From contig NZ_JACCBZ010000016.1 in NCBI RefSeq assembly GCF_013408825.1, positions 1 to 30,346 on the forward strand: a stretch of DNA of 30,346 nt, given 5' to 3'. Under the pieces are notes generated by a model. It did no database searches. It was given only the letters and a program-made list of their open reading frames with translations, and had not been told where the DNA came from. Positions 7,701 through 15,823 of the stretch are shown piece by piece. The position numbers and the translations under genes are program-made. Each line of letters starts with the position of its first letter. Position 1 is the first letter of the stretch. The DNA is from Mucilaginibacter tundrae. GTDB taxonomy: Bacteria; Bacteroidota; Bacteroidia; Sphingobacteriales; Sphingobacteriaceae.

Positions 7701-8944
7701 TTAGCTAAGGTATTTATAATGGCTTCGGCAGCCAACCGGCCGCTTTTCATCGCTGCATTAATCGAGCCATTCATTAAATAATCACCGCATATAAAGCATT
7801 GGGAAGTAACCCGGATGGTTGTATGGTCCGGTTCATTCGTTACCTGATCGTCGTTAGGCAAGGCATAATCAATATGGTAAGTTTTTAAATGCTTCCAGCT
7901 GATCGCTTCGGGATACCAGAATTTTAATTCATTAATGACATTTGACTGGAGTTCGAGCTGATCAGCAGCATGGTCGCCAATCAGCGATAAGGAGATCAAA
8001 CTTTTCCCTTTGCTGGAATAAGCCGGAGATATGCGGTCCATTACTGCAATGTTGTTAACGAGTTTACCGGGCAACATGTTTAAGGCGATCAATGGCTGCT
8101 CAAAGGGCCTTCGCTCTGCGATAAAATACATATTGCTGACCGAATGGTAATTGATCACCGCATCTCCGTATCGCAGTGGTGAACGCCAGGGATCTGCCGC
8201 AACCAGGACTATATCAGCTTCGTAGGTATGGCCATCTGCCGTCGAAACTATACCGCCAGCTACTGCTGACACGTTTTGATGAAACAGGATCTCCCCATTT
8301 GACAAACATTCAGCGAGCTGTTTGGGGATCATACCCATGCCTTTTGCAGGTACCGCCGCATCACCCTCGCTGAACATTTTAAAGACAAATTCAAACATCC
8401 GGCTGGAAGTAGTCAGCTGGTCTTCCAGGAAGATACCGGTCAGAAAAGGCCGGAAGAACCGGCTCATGATCGTGTCGCTAAAACCCTCGTTTTTTAAATA
8501 TTCGGCTGTAGAAATCTCGGGATCTGAAAATATTTCTTCCATACCCTTCCCGGACAACCTTAGCTTCAACCGTATCATCCTCATCTTATCCGCCAATGTC
8601 GCAGCAGAAGAAAATAAGGTGCTGACCAATGAAGCGGGTTGCCTGATCGGGTCGCCCATTTTGGTAATTCCATCCCGCGTCAGGATCAATGCGCCGGGAT
8701 CAAATTTACAAAGTTCCAGTGCCTCATAATCTAAAAGTTCGCTGGCCTCGGGATAAGCCGTTAAAAAAACCTGGAAACCCCGGTCGAGCAGGCAGCCATC
8801 CACCTCGTCTGTCCGTACTCTGCCGCCCACTCCATCGGAAGCCTCTAAAAGCAATACCGATCTTCCGGCTGCCTTTAAAATTTTAGCAGCCGTTAAACCG
8901 GCCAGACCCGCACCTATAATGATTACCTCTGCGTTTTTTTTCAT
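7697..8944 (-). CDS. FAD-dependent oxidoreductase (flavin amine oxidase / desaturase-like)
   Basis: The 415-residue protein has an N-terminal FAD-binding GAGLAG motif (residues 11-16), the acidic end of the beta-alpha-beta fold, GGRVRTDE (40-47) as in flavin amine oxidases and phytoene desaturases, and a C-terminal FAD motif (CGDYLMNGSINAAMKSGRLAAEAI). It is about 90-100 residues shorter than CrtI and lacks the CrtI tail, so it is a separate subfamily. Its substrate is not known. Genes of this type recur, as far as I recall, beside folE and an SDR in light- or stress-linked clusters. It overlaps the MpaB-type gene by 4 bp and follows the flavin reductase after 3 bp, so all are co-expressed. 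Confidence 0.85.
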   Translation of the reverse strand: MKKNAEVIIIGAGLAGLTAAKILKAAGRSVLLLEASDGVGGRVRTDEVDGCLLDRGFQVFLTAYPEASELLDYEALELCKFDPGALILTRDGITKMGDPIRQPASLVSTLFSSAATLADKMRMIRLKLRLSGKGMEEIFSDPEISTAEYLKNEGFSDTIMSRFFRPFLTGIFLEDQLTTSSRMFEFVFKMFSEGDAAVPAKGMGMIPKQLAECLSNGEILFHQNVSAVAGGIVSTADGHTYEADIVLVAADPWRSPLRYGDAVINYHSVSNMYFIAERRPFEQPLIALNMLPGKLVNNIAVMDRISPAYSSKGKSLISLSLIGDHAADQLELQSNVINELKFWYPEAISWKHLKTYHIDYALPNDDQVTNEPDHTTIRVTSQCFICGDYLMNGSINAAMKSGRLAAEAIINTLAK

Positions 8945-8947
8945 CAG

Positions 8948-9598
8948 CTAAACATTAGTAATATCTTCTTTTATATGTGGTTCAATACCCGGCTTTGCGT
9001 AAGCCAGCTGCCCAAGCGGGTACGGGAGATAGTAAGTGTCCAATCCGGCAACCGTCAGCGTTTTTGCGGCACTGTGCGCTATGGTACCATCGTCAGCTAT
9101 CAAATCATCTTCAGTTAGGATGTGAAGGATCTCGCCAATCACGATGGTCGTGCCATTGATCTCCATATCAATAACCTCTCGCAGTTCTAAGCCGATATGC
9201 ACATTAGATTCAGCCACAAAAGGGGCTTTGAAATCCTTGAGGTAGTGCTTGTGGAAACCGCAGGCATCAAATTCAGATACCCCGGATGCATAGCTTGCAC
9301 TGGTTTGATGCGCCTGCATATACCATTGGGGCAATACGTTGTTTAAGGTATATTGACCGGTTGCTTTAATATTGCGCAACGTGTCGTTATGTTCCCGTTC
9401 CGGCCTGATCACCATGCCAATTAGCGGTGGATTCGCACCCAGGTGAAAAGCAGAACTGATGATGCACAAGTTAGTGACACCACTACTGCTTGCCGTACCC
9501 AACAGGTTAAGCGAACGGTAACCGATCAGGCTATTGATCAGGCTGATCCGGTAATGCTTTTCCAACTGACCGATCTCGTTACTATTGATACTTAGCAT
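8948..9598 (-). CDS. Flavin reductase-like (FMN-binding split-barrel) protein
   Basis: The 216-residue protein matches the flavin reductase-like family: an N-terminal beta barrel with TNLCIISSAFHLGANPPLIGMVI, a hallmark segment where the backbone grips the FMN phosphate, followed by the conserved TGQYTLNNVL region. Members reduce flavin with NAD(P)H and supply it to a monooxygenase, or carry FMN tightly and transfer electrons. In this operon the obvious partners are the downstream FAD oxidoreductase and MpaB-type oxygenase. It begins 1 bp after the SDR stop and ends 3 bp before the FAD gene. No signal peptide is seen. The partner assignment is inferred. Confidence 0.8.
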   Translation of the reverse strand: MLSINSNEIGQLEKHYRISLINSLIGYRSLNLLGTASSSGVTNLCIISSAFHLGANPPLIGMVIRPEREHNDTLRNIKATGQYTLNNVLPQWYMQAHQTSASYASGVSEFDACGFHKHYLKDFKAPFVAESNVHIGLELREVIDMEINGTTIVIGEILHILTEDDLIADDGTIAHSAAKTLTVAGLDTYYLPYPLGQLAYAKPGIEPHIKEDITNV

Positions 9599-9599
9599 A

Positions 9600-10316
9600 T
9601 CAGCTCGTTTTTAAATTTCCTAATCCGCCGTCGATCCCGACGATCTGCCCGGTCATCCAGCTACTTTCTTCCGACAACAAAAAAGCGATCATCCGGCTGA
9701 TGTCTTCCGGCCGGCCGATCTTCCCGAGCGGATGACGCTTAGCCGATGCTTCACGTTTTTCCGGCGTGCTCAGCAGGTTTTGCGCTAGCGGTGTATCCGT
9801 CAAAGCCGGCGCAGCCACATTTACTCTGATATGCTGTACAGCGAATTCGGCAGCCAATGAAAGTGCCAGACCTTCCACCGCACCTTTTGCTGCGGCGATG
9901 CTGGCATGGTAGGGCATGCCTGTACTGGCTGCGACCGAACTTATCAACACTATGGATGCGCCTGAGGCCTTTTTAAGCGGCCCAACGGCTTGTCGGATCA
10001 CACTGGCCGCGCCCAAAACGTTCAGCCTGAAATCATTTAAAAAATCTTCGTCTGTTAAACGTATAAACGGTTTCAGATTGATGCTGCCCACCGAATAAAC
10101 TAAGCCATGCAGGCTTTGTGGCAGGAAAACCTCCAGGCCGTCGAGGTTCCCGGTCACGTCTGCTTTAAGGTAGTGAACCGTTCCAGGCCACTCGTTAGCA
10201 ATTGATCTGGAAACCACATACACATTGGCGTTATGCTGGTGAAGTAATTTAACCAGTGATAAGCCGATGCCGGAACTGCCACCGACAACGAGGATGTTTT
10301 TTTCGTTAAGTTCCAT
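9600..10316 (-). CDS. Noncanonical SDR lacking the catalytic Tyr
   Basis: The 238-residue SDR has a good cofactor site (VGGSSGIG, residues 11-18; KADVTG; N99) and the usual C-terminus (GRPEDISRMIAFLLSEESSWMTGQ). In the active site, counting from Ser127, the Tyr expected at position 140 is Ile, while Lys144 is kept (HASIAAAK). A Tyr at 136 is four residues too early for the standard geometry. A typical S-x12-Y-x3-K reductase mechanism is therefore unlikely unless Tyr136 substitutes. The IAAAK form reminds me of an SDR subfamily near folE and photolyase genes, which I cannot check here. The ATG overlaps the folE stop by 1 bp (TAATG), so the two are translationally coupled, and the enzyme may act on a pterin or on the FAD-oxidase substrate. 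Confidence 0.8.
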   Translation of the reverse strand: MELNEKNILVVGGSSGIGLSLVKLLHQHNANVYVVSRSIANEWPGTVHYLKADVTGNLDGLEVFLPQSLHGLVYSVGSINLKPFIRLTDEDFLNDFRLNVLGAASVIRQAVGPLKKASGASIVLISSVAASTGMPYHASIAAAKGAVEGLALSLAAEFAVQHIRVNVAAPALTDTPLAQNLLSTPEKREASAKRHPLGKIGRPEDISRMIAFLLSEESSWMTGQIVGIDGGLGNLKTS

Positions 10317-10996
10317 TAATCGATATATTTTAAAAATTCATTCCTGGTTTCCATCTGTAAAAACTGCCCGCAGTACTCAGCGGTCAGTGTGGTACTGCCT
10401 GCATCCCTGATCCCCCGGCTGGACACACAATGGTGGTGTGCATCAACAATCACCGCTACATCCTCCGTACCCAAAGCTTCTTTCAGCATGTTAGCTATCT
10501 GTATGGTCAGCCGTTCCTGTACCTGCGGCCTTTGCGAACAGTATTGGACAATCCGGTTCAGTTTCGACAAACCAATCACCTTCCCTTTGCTGATATAGGC
10601 CACATGCGCCTTACCTACAATGGGTACAAAGTGATGCTCGCAATTGCTGAATACCGCGATGTTCCGTTCGACCAGCATCTGGTTATAGTTGTAAGGATTT
10701 TTAAACAAAGTGGGTTTGGGTTTATTCGCGGGGTTCAGGCCACTGAATATTTCCTTTACATACATTTTGGCTACCCGCCGGGGCGTATCTTTCAGGCTGT
10801 CATCATCCAAGTCCATCCCTAAAGTCTCCATGATCGCTGTAAAGTGTTTAGCGATCAGTTCCATTTTCGCTTCGTCATCCATTTCAAACGCGTCAGGACG
10901 CAGCGGCGTGTCAAAGGAAGAATTGTAATGTTCCTGTTCCAAATCCGCAACCACCTGTTCCACAGTCAGGTCATTCTCAGCTTCGTTTTTTATCAT
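10316..10996 (-). CDS. folE: GTP cyclohydrolase I
   Basis: FolE converts GTP to 7,8-dihydroneopterin triphosphate, the first step of folate and other pterin synthesis, as a cytosolic zinc-dependent homodecamer. The zinc ligands are visible in NCEHHFVP (Cys and first His) and HHHCVSSRG (Cys), along with GLSKLNRIVQYCSQRPQVQERLT of the active site. The 226-residue length fits the bacterial type I enzyme with a short variable N-terminus. Its place inside a carotenoid operon, 27 bp after crtYcd and coupled to a noncanonical SDR, suggests a dedicated stress or light role rather than only the housekeeping folate supply. A second folE elsewhere in the genome would support this. No other pterin or folate gene is in the window. 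Confidence 0.95.
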   Translation of the reverse strand: MIKNEAENDLTVEQVVADLEQEHYNSSFDTPLRPDAFEMDDEAKMELIAKHFTAIMETLGMDLDDDSLKDTPRRVAKMYVKEIFSGLNPANKPKPTLFKNPYNYNQMLVERNIAVFSNCEHHFVPIVGKAHVAYISKGKVIGLSKLNRIVQYCSQRPQVQERLTIQIANMLKEALGTEDVAVIVDAHHHCVSSRGIRDAGSTTLTAEYCGQFLQMETRNEFLKYID

Positions 10997-11023
10997 CAGA
11001 TCGAATTAGTGTAAATTAATTGT

Positions 11024-11746
11024 TCATGCGGTAGTTAATTTCTGCCGGGTTTTGTGTCGATTGAAAATCAAAGTTTTCAGGCCAGTGAAGATCATGACAT
11101 TTAACAGGATCAGGTCCATCCCGTAAAAAACATCTTCAAGGGGTATTGACAAAACTCTAAGGCCCATGATGTGCGCCGAGTTATACCAAACCACCGGTTT
11201 GGCTAAACCGGTGCCGGTCAGTAAGCCGTTCACGATCAAAAATGGCAGTAGCAAAACTAAATAGGTAGTATAGAAGCGCGAAAGCCAGCTAACTTTTAAA
11301 AAAAACTGCGCCGTGATCAGGAGCACAGCCAGCAGGGCAAAAGCAGAACTGGTATAGTACAAGCTATGAAAGACGAGCAGCATCAAAACCGAGGCTATGA
11401 CCAAAGCCAAACTGATCACCAGTTGCGCGCGCTTTGAAAGGTTTTTCCTGACCATTAAGCTCAAACTGGCGTAGGTGAACAGGCAGGCATACGGGATACA
11501 TATAAAGAATAAGACTTCTTCAAGGGGCAAATTGCCGATGTCAATGCCTGTCAGATAAGCTTTGTTAAATCCCCATATTCTTAAATGGGTGAAATAACTG
11601 TCCCAGGCAAGGAAAATAGTTGCGGTCAGCAGCATGGCCGGAAACAGTGCGGGCCAGCTTTTATAAAACTTCAGCCCGGGGTGAAAGGAAAAAAGCAAGG
11701 GCACCAAAACCGAAAAAAGGTCGATCAGCAGATAAGTGAATTTCAT
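11024..11746 (-). CDS. crtYcd: Lycopene beta-cyclase, fused CrtYcd type
   Basis: The 240-residue integral membrane protein has about six or seven hydrophobic helices and two copies of the lycopene cyclase domain, marked by PLEEVLFF (residues 74-81) and PLEDVFYG (202-209). This is the fused heterodimer-type cyclase of Bacteroidota and archaea, related to CrtYc and CrtYd of actinobacteria, and not the FAD-type CrtY. It turns the psi ends of lycopene into beta rings, giving beta-carotene. The start overlaps the crtZ stop by 4 bp. After it, 27 bp separate the folE start. The symbol follows usage in related species. Confidence 0.9.
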   Translation of the reverse strand: MKFTYLLIDLFSVLVPLLFSFHPGLKFYKSWPALFPAMLLTATIFLAWDSYFTHLRIWGFNKAYLTGIDIGNLPLEEVLFFICIPYACLFTYASLSLMVRKNLSKRAQLVISLALVIASVLMLLVFHSLYYTSSAFALLAVLLITAQFFLKVSWLSRFYTTYLVLLLPFLIVNGLLTGTGLAKPVVWYNSAHIMGLRVLSIPLEDVFYGMDLILLNVMIFTGLKTLIFNRHKTRQKLTTA

Positions 11747-12213
11747 ACCGGGTCATTTTTTGAGGTATTGCGGAAATATTTCCAGGAAACCCAAAGCATG
11801 CCAAAACTTTCGCCGTCATATTTACCGATATGTTTATGGTGCATTTTGTGTGCCCGCCTGATTGCTTTCAAATAACGGTTCTTGGAATTCCGCAGCACTT
11901 TAATGCGCTGGTGAATGAACAGGTCATGCACAAAAAAATAGCAAGCACCGTACATGGTAATACCGATTCCGATACAGGTCCAAACCGGTAAATAATAAAA
12001 GGTTCCGGCCGCAAGGCAAGCGATTCCCGGGAGGGCGAATATCAGGAAGAACAGGTCATTACGTTCCAGGAAGCCGTAATGCTCCTTCAAATGATGATCC
12101 CGGTGCAGCGGCCAGAAAATACCGTGCATAATATATTTATGAGTTAACCAGGCTACGCCTTCCATGCCGGTAAAGGCTGCCAACACGATAGCAATGTGAA
12201 TAAGCATATTCAT
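11743..12213 (-). CDS. crtZ: Beta-carotene hydroxylase
   Basis: CrtZ is a di-iron membrane hydroxylase that adds 3-OH groups to the beta rings, giving cryptoxanthin and zeaxanthin. From the ATG at 12213 the protein is 156 residues. It has hydrophobic helices and the four His clusters of the fatty-acid-hydroxylase fold: HKYIMH (25-30), HRDHH (37-41), HDLFIH (96-101) and HKMHH (122-126). A longer frame begins at 12258 but would sit inside idi. The ATG at 12213 lies 2 bp after the idi stop and is preferred. It overlaps crtYcd by 4 bp. Confidence 0.93.
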   Translation of the reverse strand: MNMLIHIAIVLAAFTGMEGVAWLTHKYIMHGIFWPLHRDHHLKEHYGFLERNDLFFLIFALPGIACLAAGTFYYLPVWTCIGIGITMYGACYFFVHDLFIHQRIKVLRNSKNRYLKAIRRAHKMHHKHIGKYDGESFGMLWVSWKYFRNTSKNDPV

Positions 12214-12215
12214 AC

Positions 12216-12737
12216 TCAGACAATTTGATAATAGAACTCTAATACTTTTCCCAGGCAAATTTTAAACCAGGCGGTGAATTCATCTGGCCGCTCCGTTAGT
12301 TCTAATAGCAGAAGATCCGTATCCATATAGCGGAAACCGGCCACTTCTACAGAATTTGGCAGGGGCAGATCATCGGTAATGCCCAGGAACACATGATCAT
12401 ATTCGTTTTCAATCAGTCCGTTCTCAAACTCGTGACGATAGCTGAAACGGAACAGCTCGGTCAGTTCACAGTCGATCCCCATTTCTTCCTTCAGGCGACG
12501 ATGTGGCGCGTCTTGGTTAAATTCACCTAAAAGCGGGTGACTGCAGCAGGTGTTTGTCCACAGCCCGCCCGAATGATATTTATCCCAGGCCCTTTGCTGC
12601 AGCAATAGCTGGCCTTTGCTGTTAAATATAAAAACAGAAAAGGCGCGGTGCATTGTACCTGAACGATGCGCAGCCATTTTATCCATTGTTCCGATGGTCT
12701 GACCATCGGCATTGACGATCATTACACTTTCTTTCAA
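12216..12737 (-). CDS. idi: Isopentenyl-diphosphate delta-isomerase, type I
   Basis: This Nudix-fold cytosolic enzyme interconverts IPP and DMAPP, the C5 precursors of all prenyl chains, using Mg/Mn and a catalytic Cys. The 173-residue protein shows HRAFSVFIFN (30-39), the WTNTCCSHP motif with the catalytic Cys (60-68), the Nudix-like RRLKEEMG region (80-87) and the glutamate-bearing ENEYD (110-114). It overlaps the upstream secreted-protein gene by 4 bp and is 2 bp from crtZ. Its presence in a crt operon supports precursor flux during pigment synthesis. GGPP synthase (crtE) is not in the window. Confidence 0.95.
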   Translation of the reverse strand: MKESVMIVNADGQTIGTMDKMAAHRSGTMHRAFSVFIFNSKGQLLLQQRAWDKYHSGGLWTNTCCSHPLLGEFNQDAPHRRLKEEMGIDCELTELFRFSYRHEFENGLIENEYDHVFLGITDDLPLPNSVEVAGFRYMDTDLLLLELTERPDEFTAWFKICLGKVLEFYYQIV

Positions 12738-13237
12738 TTTTTGAGTTCTTTAAGTTCTTCCGGGCTGATCAATCGCAGCGAGGATAAATAGTTAGTGATC
12801 ATTTCCTGCAGCTCGGGGTCTTTACTTGACCTCGTGTTCTCCAATAAAAAAGTTTTGTCACGATCCACCTCTTCATGATAACCCAAAAATGCGGGCAGGT
12901 TACTTTGAATAGAGAAACGAATAAAACGTATCTCCAGGTTGAGTGTATCCCGGCTAAAGGCTTTGTTGATCAGTGCTTTCCCCCGGTTGAATTGTTCCAA
13001 CTTACTGAACGGGTTCAACGCGTATTTCGCTTTGATCATTTCGCTGGCACCCTTGTAGCAAACCAAGACTGGCGCTGACGCGGCGCTATCAACCGGCGAC
13101 AACAACTGGTCAAGCTGCAATGCAAACTTTTTAACCTCGGGCGCGCGGCGGTACAAGTCACGAACCCGGTGCAGATCGGGGGCCTGCCAGGCGAAGGCAA
13201 TTAGGGGAATCACCAAAAGGACCCACAGCTTATTCAT
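12734..13237 (-). CDS. Secreted or membrane-anchored protein of unknown function in the crt operon
   Basis: The 167-residue protein has an N-terminal hydrophobic segment (LWVLLVIPLIAFAWQAP, about residues 4-20), either a cleavable signal or an anchor, followed by a soluble alpha-helical domain. Features include a single Cys in VLVCYKGASEMIKAKYA, a region with N-PFSKLEQFNRGKALINKA, and a charged C-terminus. I do not recognise a known enzyme family. It overlaps crtB and idi by 4 bp each, so it is certainly co-translated with pigment enzymes. A role in the cell envelope during pigment synthesis or transport is a guess from position only. Similar small proteins of unknown function occur, as I recall, in crt operons of related Bacteroidota. 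Confidence 0.75.
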   Translation of the reverse strand: MNKLWVLLVIPLIAFAWQAPDLHRVRDLYRRAPEVKKFALQLDQLLSPVDSAASAPVLVCYKGASEMIKAKYALNPFSKLEQFNRGKALINKAFSRDTLNLEIRFIRFSIQSNLPAFLGYHEEVDRDKTFLLENTRSSKDPELQEMITNYLSSLRLISPEELKELKN

Positions 13238-14070
13238 AACGCATTCAATTTATATCGGATCAGCGAATCGAACATCAAATAAAATTTATGGCCGTTAGAA
13301 ACCCGTATCCGTTCGGACATTACTTTTTGAGCCGGCACCCGCGCGATCTTATGGAACAGCTTCTTATAATACACGTAAGCCAGATAAACTCCTTTGCGGC
13401 AGGAACGCGGCAACTGCCGGATACCGTTCAAAGCTTCGTCAAGCTCTTTTAAAATGTCTTCTTCGATCAACCGCTTGTTCTCATCTGAAAATGCGGACAG
13501 ATCAACGTTGGGAAAGTAGGATCGGTTCAATTCCAGGTAATCTGCATTCACATCCCGCAGGAAGTTAACTTTTTGAAAAGCCGAGCCTAATTTCATGGCC
13601 GGTGCTCTTAAGCGTTCAAAATCTTCTTCATTGCCATTGGTAAAAACGTGCAGGCACATCAGTCCTACCACCTGCGCAGAGCCTAATACATATTCTTCAT
13701 ATTTTTCAGGATCGTAAACCTGCTCGGCCAAATCCATCTCCATGCTCTTCAGGAAAAGCGCTATAAATTCGTGTTTGATACCAAAACGGTTGACCACCTG
13801 CTGAAAAGAGTTGATCACGGGGTTGATACTGATCCCGCGTTTGATAGCGGTAAAAGTTTCCTCCCTTAGTTCAGCCAGCATTTGAGCTTTCGGGTAATCG
13901 TGGAAGCTGTCTACGATCTCATCAGCCAGCCTGACAAAACCATAGATAGCATAAATGGGATGGCGGACTTCCTTTTCAAAAAACAATATGCCCAGGGAAA
14001 AACTGGTACTGTAAAGCCTTGTCGTCTCCCGGCTGCACTTTGCAGATAAAATATCAAATCGTTCTTTCAT
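13234..14070 (-). CDS. crtB: Phytoene synthase
   Basis: CrtB condenses two GGPP molecules head to head into phytoene, the first committed carotenoid step, using Mg ions at the membrane surface. The 278-residue protein has both aspartate-rich motifs: DEIVDSFHD (residues 50-58) and RDVNAD (172-177), the latter within the conserved FQKVNFLRDVNADYLELNRSYFP stretch. The trans-isoprenyl diphosphate synthase fold (squalene/phytoene synthase) is clear, and the motifs favour phytoene over squalene synthase given the neighbouring crtI. It starts 4 bp inside the crtI stop and ends overlapping the secreted-protein gene by 4 bp. Confidence 0.95.
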   Translation of the reverse strand: MKERFDILSAKCSRETTRLYSTSFSLGILFFEKEVRHPIYAIYGFVRLADEIVDSFHDYPKAQMLAELREETFTAIKRGISINPVINSFQQVVNRFGIKHEFIALFLKSMEMDLAEQVYDPEKYEEYVLGSAQVVGLMCLHVFTNGNEEDFERLRAPAMKLGSAFQKVNFLRDVNADYLELNRSYFPNVDLSAFSDENKRLIEEDILKELDEALNGIRQLPRSCRKGVYLAYVYYKKLFHKIARVPAQKVMSERIRVSNGHKFYLMFDSLIRYKLNAL

Positions 14071-15578
14071 TTATGATAGAGGTATTGAATGAGCAATTGA
14101 GCGGAAACCTTTCCGGAGATAATCGAGGGCGGCACACCCGGACCCGGAACGGTTAGCTGGCCCGCATAGAAAAGGTTCGCGATCTTTTTATTTTTGATGG
14201 AAGGTTTGAGGTGAGCGGTCTGCATCAAAGTGTTCGCCAAGCCATAGGCATTTCCTTTAAATGAATTATAATCCGATTTGAAATCCTTTACGCAATAGCT
14301 TTTCTGGTAATCCAACAATGTTCTTATCGGTACGTCGGTAAAATTTTCCAGCCGTTCCATGATCAGCTCAAAATATTCCTGTCGAAGCGCTTCCGTATCT
14401 TCTATGCCGGGAGCCAGCGGCATCAGGATAAATAAGTTTTCATGTCCTGCCGGTGCCACGCTAGCATCAGATCTGGAAGGGCAGCAGACATAGAAAAGAG
14501 GTTTGGTCGGCCATTTAGGGCTTTTATAGATCTCTTGGGCATGCAGATTCAGATCAGCATCAAAAAACAAGGTATGGTGTTCGAGTTTGTCCACCCTGCT
14601 CGTTACGCCCAGATAAAAGATCAGGCTGGAAGGCGCCATCACCCTTCTATTCCAATAATCCGCGTTGTAATTCCGGTAAACCTCGTCGAGCAACTGTTCT
14701 TCGACATGATGGTAATCGGCCGAAGCGATCACGCCGTCATACTGACGCTCCCCGTATGGCGTAGTGATATGATCAATCTTTCTGCCGGTAACATGCAAAT
14801 GATTCACCGGCGAAGAGTTGTGAAATACTACGCCTTGTGCCTCGCAAATTTTCTTCATGCCTTCGATTACCTTACCGAAACCGCCTTTAGGGTACCATGT
14901 ACCCAGTTTCAGGCCGGCATAATTCATCAGGCTGTACAGTGCCGGCGTATCCTGCGGCATGGCGCCTAAAAAGAGTACGGGAAATTCCATCAGGGTGATC
15001 AGCCTCGGGTCTTTGAAGAACCGCCGGACATGCTTGCTGAAGGCCGTAAAAACCTGGAGTTTAAAGGCACCTTTGATCAGGTCCCAGTCCGCAAATTCCA
15101 GTAAAGAAAGTCCGGGTTTATGCACCAGCTTACCCATTCCAGTACCATATTTATAAGCTGCTTCTTCCAGGAACAGACACAATTGTTTAGCGCTCCCCGG
15201 CTCTATACTTTCAAATAGCGCCTCCAGCTCATTATGATCTGCCGGAACATTCATCACCTCCTGTTTGCCATAGACGATGGTGAAACCCGGGTCAAGCTGC
15301 TTCAGGTCATAAAAATCAGCCGCCTTGTAACCAAAATCATTAAAAAACTGCTCAAACACCTCCGGCATCCAATACCAGCTGGGCCCCATATCGAAAATGT
15401 AGCCATTAGCAGCAAGTTGACGTGCTCTGCCGCCAGGCTCTGCATTCTTTTCATAGATATTAACTGCTAAGCCAGCTTTAGCCAGATAGGCTGCTGCGCT
15501 TAATCCCGAAAATCCGGAGCCGATGACAGCCACAGATTTTTTGGTGTCGAAAACATTGATATGAGCAGAATCAGACAT
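14067..15578 (-). CDS. crtI: Phytoene desaturase
   Basis: CrtI dehydrogenates phytoene to lycopene in four steps using FAD at the membrane. From the ATG at 15578 the protein is 503 residues. The FAD motif VIGSGFSGLSAAAYLAKAG is near the N-terminus, EKNAEPGGRARQ follows, and the family's C-terminal signature (FYAGQLTVPGPGVPPSIISG) is intact. A nominal TTG start at 15626 is rejected because it would lie upstream of the transcription start expected from the -7 box at 15624-15631. It is the first gene of the long minus-strand operon and overlaps crtB by 4 bp. The desaturation step count cannot be told from sequence, but crtYcd and crtZ downstream require lycopene. Confidence 0.95.
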   Translation of the reverse strand: MSDSAHINVFDTKKSVAVIGSGFSGLSAAAYLAKAGLAVNIYEKNAEPGGRARQLAANGYIFDMGPSWYWMPEVFEQFFNDFGYKAADFYDLKQLDPGFTIVYGKQEVMNVPADHNELEALFESIEPGSAKQLCLFLEEAAYKYGTGMGKLVHKPGLSLLEFADWDLIKGAFKLQVFTAFSKHVRRFFKDPRLITLMEFPVLFLGAMPQDTPALYSLMNYAGLKLGTWYPKGGFGKVIEGMKKICEAQGVVFHNSSPVNHLHVTGRKIDHITTPYGERQYDGVIASADYHHVEEQLLDEVYRNYNADYWNRRVMAPSSLIFYLGVTSRVDKLEHHTLFFDADLNLHAQEIYKSPKWPTKPLFYVCCPSRSDASVAPAGHENLFILMPLAPGIEDTEALRQEYFELIMERLENFTDVPIRTLLDYQKSYCVKDFKSDYNSFKGNAYGLANTLMQTAHLKPSIKNKKIANLFYAGQLTVPGPGVPPSIISGKVSAQLLIQYLYHK

Positions 15579-15623
15579 TGGTATTAACCAGTTTAAAGAA
15601 TTGCGACCTATTAGCCTTTGCGA

Positions 15624-15679
15624 CAAATGTAATGCAATATTGTATTATAAAATAAATATTAGTATAATATTGTACTATA
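15624..15679 (-). promoter_or_regulatory. crtI promoter with two 14-bp direct repeats
   Basis: On the minus strand a TAnnTTTG box (TACATTTG, 15624-15631) has a TTTA -33-like element 21 bp upstream (15653-15656). Two near-identical repeats, AATATTGTA followed by T or C and then TATA, occur at 15636-15649 and 15666-15679 on the plus strand, 30 bp apart. The first lies exactly in the -33/-7 spacer and the second just upstream of -33. Each centres on the palindrome AATATT. Spacer-located operators are typical of MerR-family regulators, which often control crt genes (CarH/LitR type). No such gene is in the window. From 15680 to 15823 I see nothing further. Confidence 0.6.
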
Positions 15680-15823
15680 TAGAACGATTATAAATTATTT
15701 TGTATTAAAACAATTTGAATAATAGCGAGAATAGAGCTGATAGGAATAAATGCCGTTCTAATGCTTAAATTAGCCTTGCATCTATCTAAACACTATCATG
15801 GAATATGAATTCACAGGCAATTG

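Noticed and set aside
10430..10822. Plus-strand ORFs opposite folE
   Set aside because: folE has all zinc and active-site motifs on the other strand. These frames are antisense by-products.
15579..15626. N-terminal extension of crtI from TTG 15626
   Set aside because: The codon overlaps the likely -7 box at 15624-15631. The ATG at 15578 gives the normal CrtI N-terminus.
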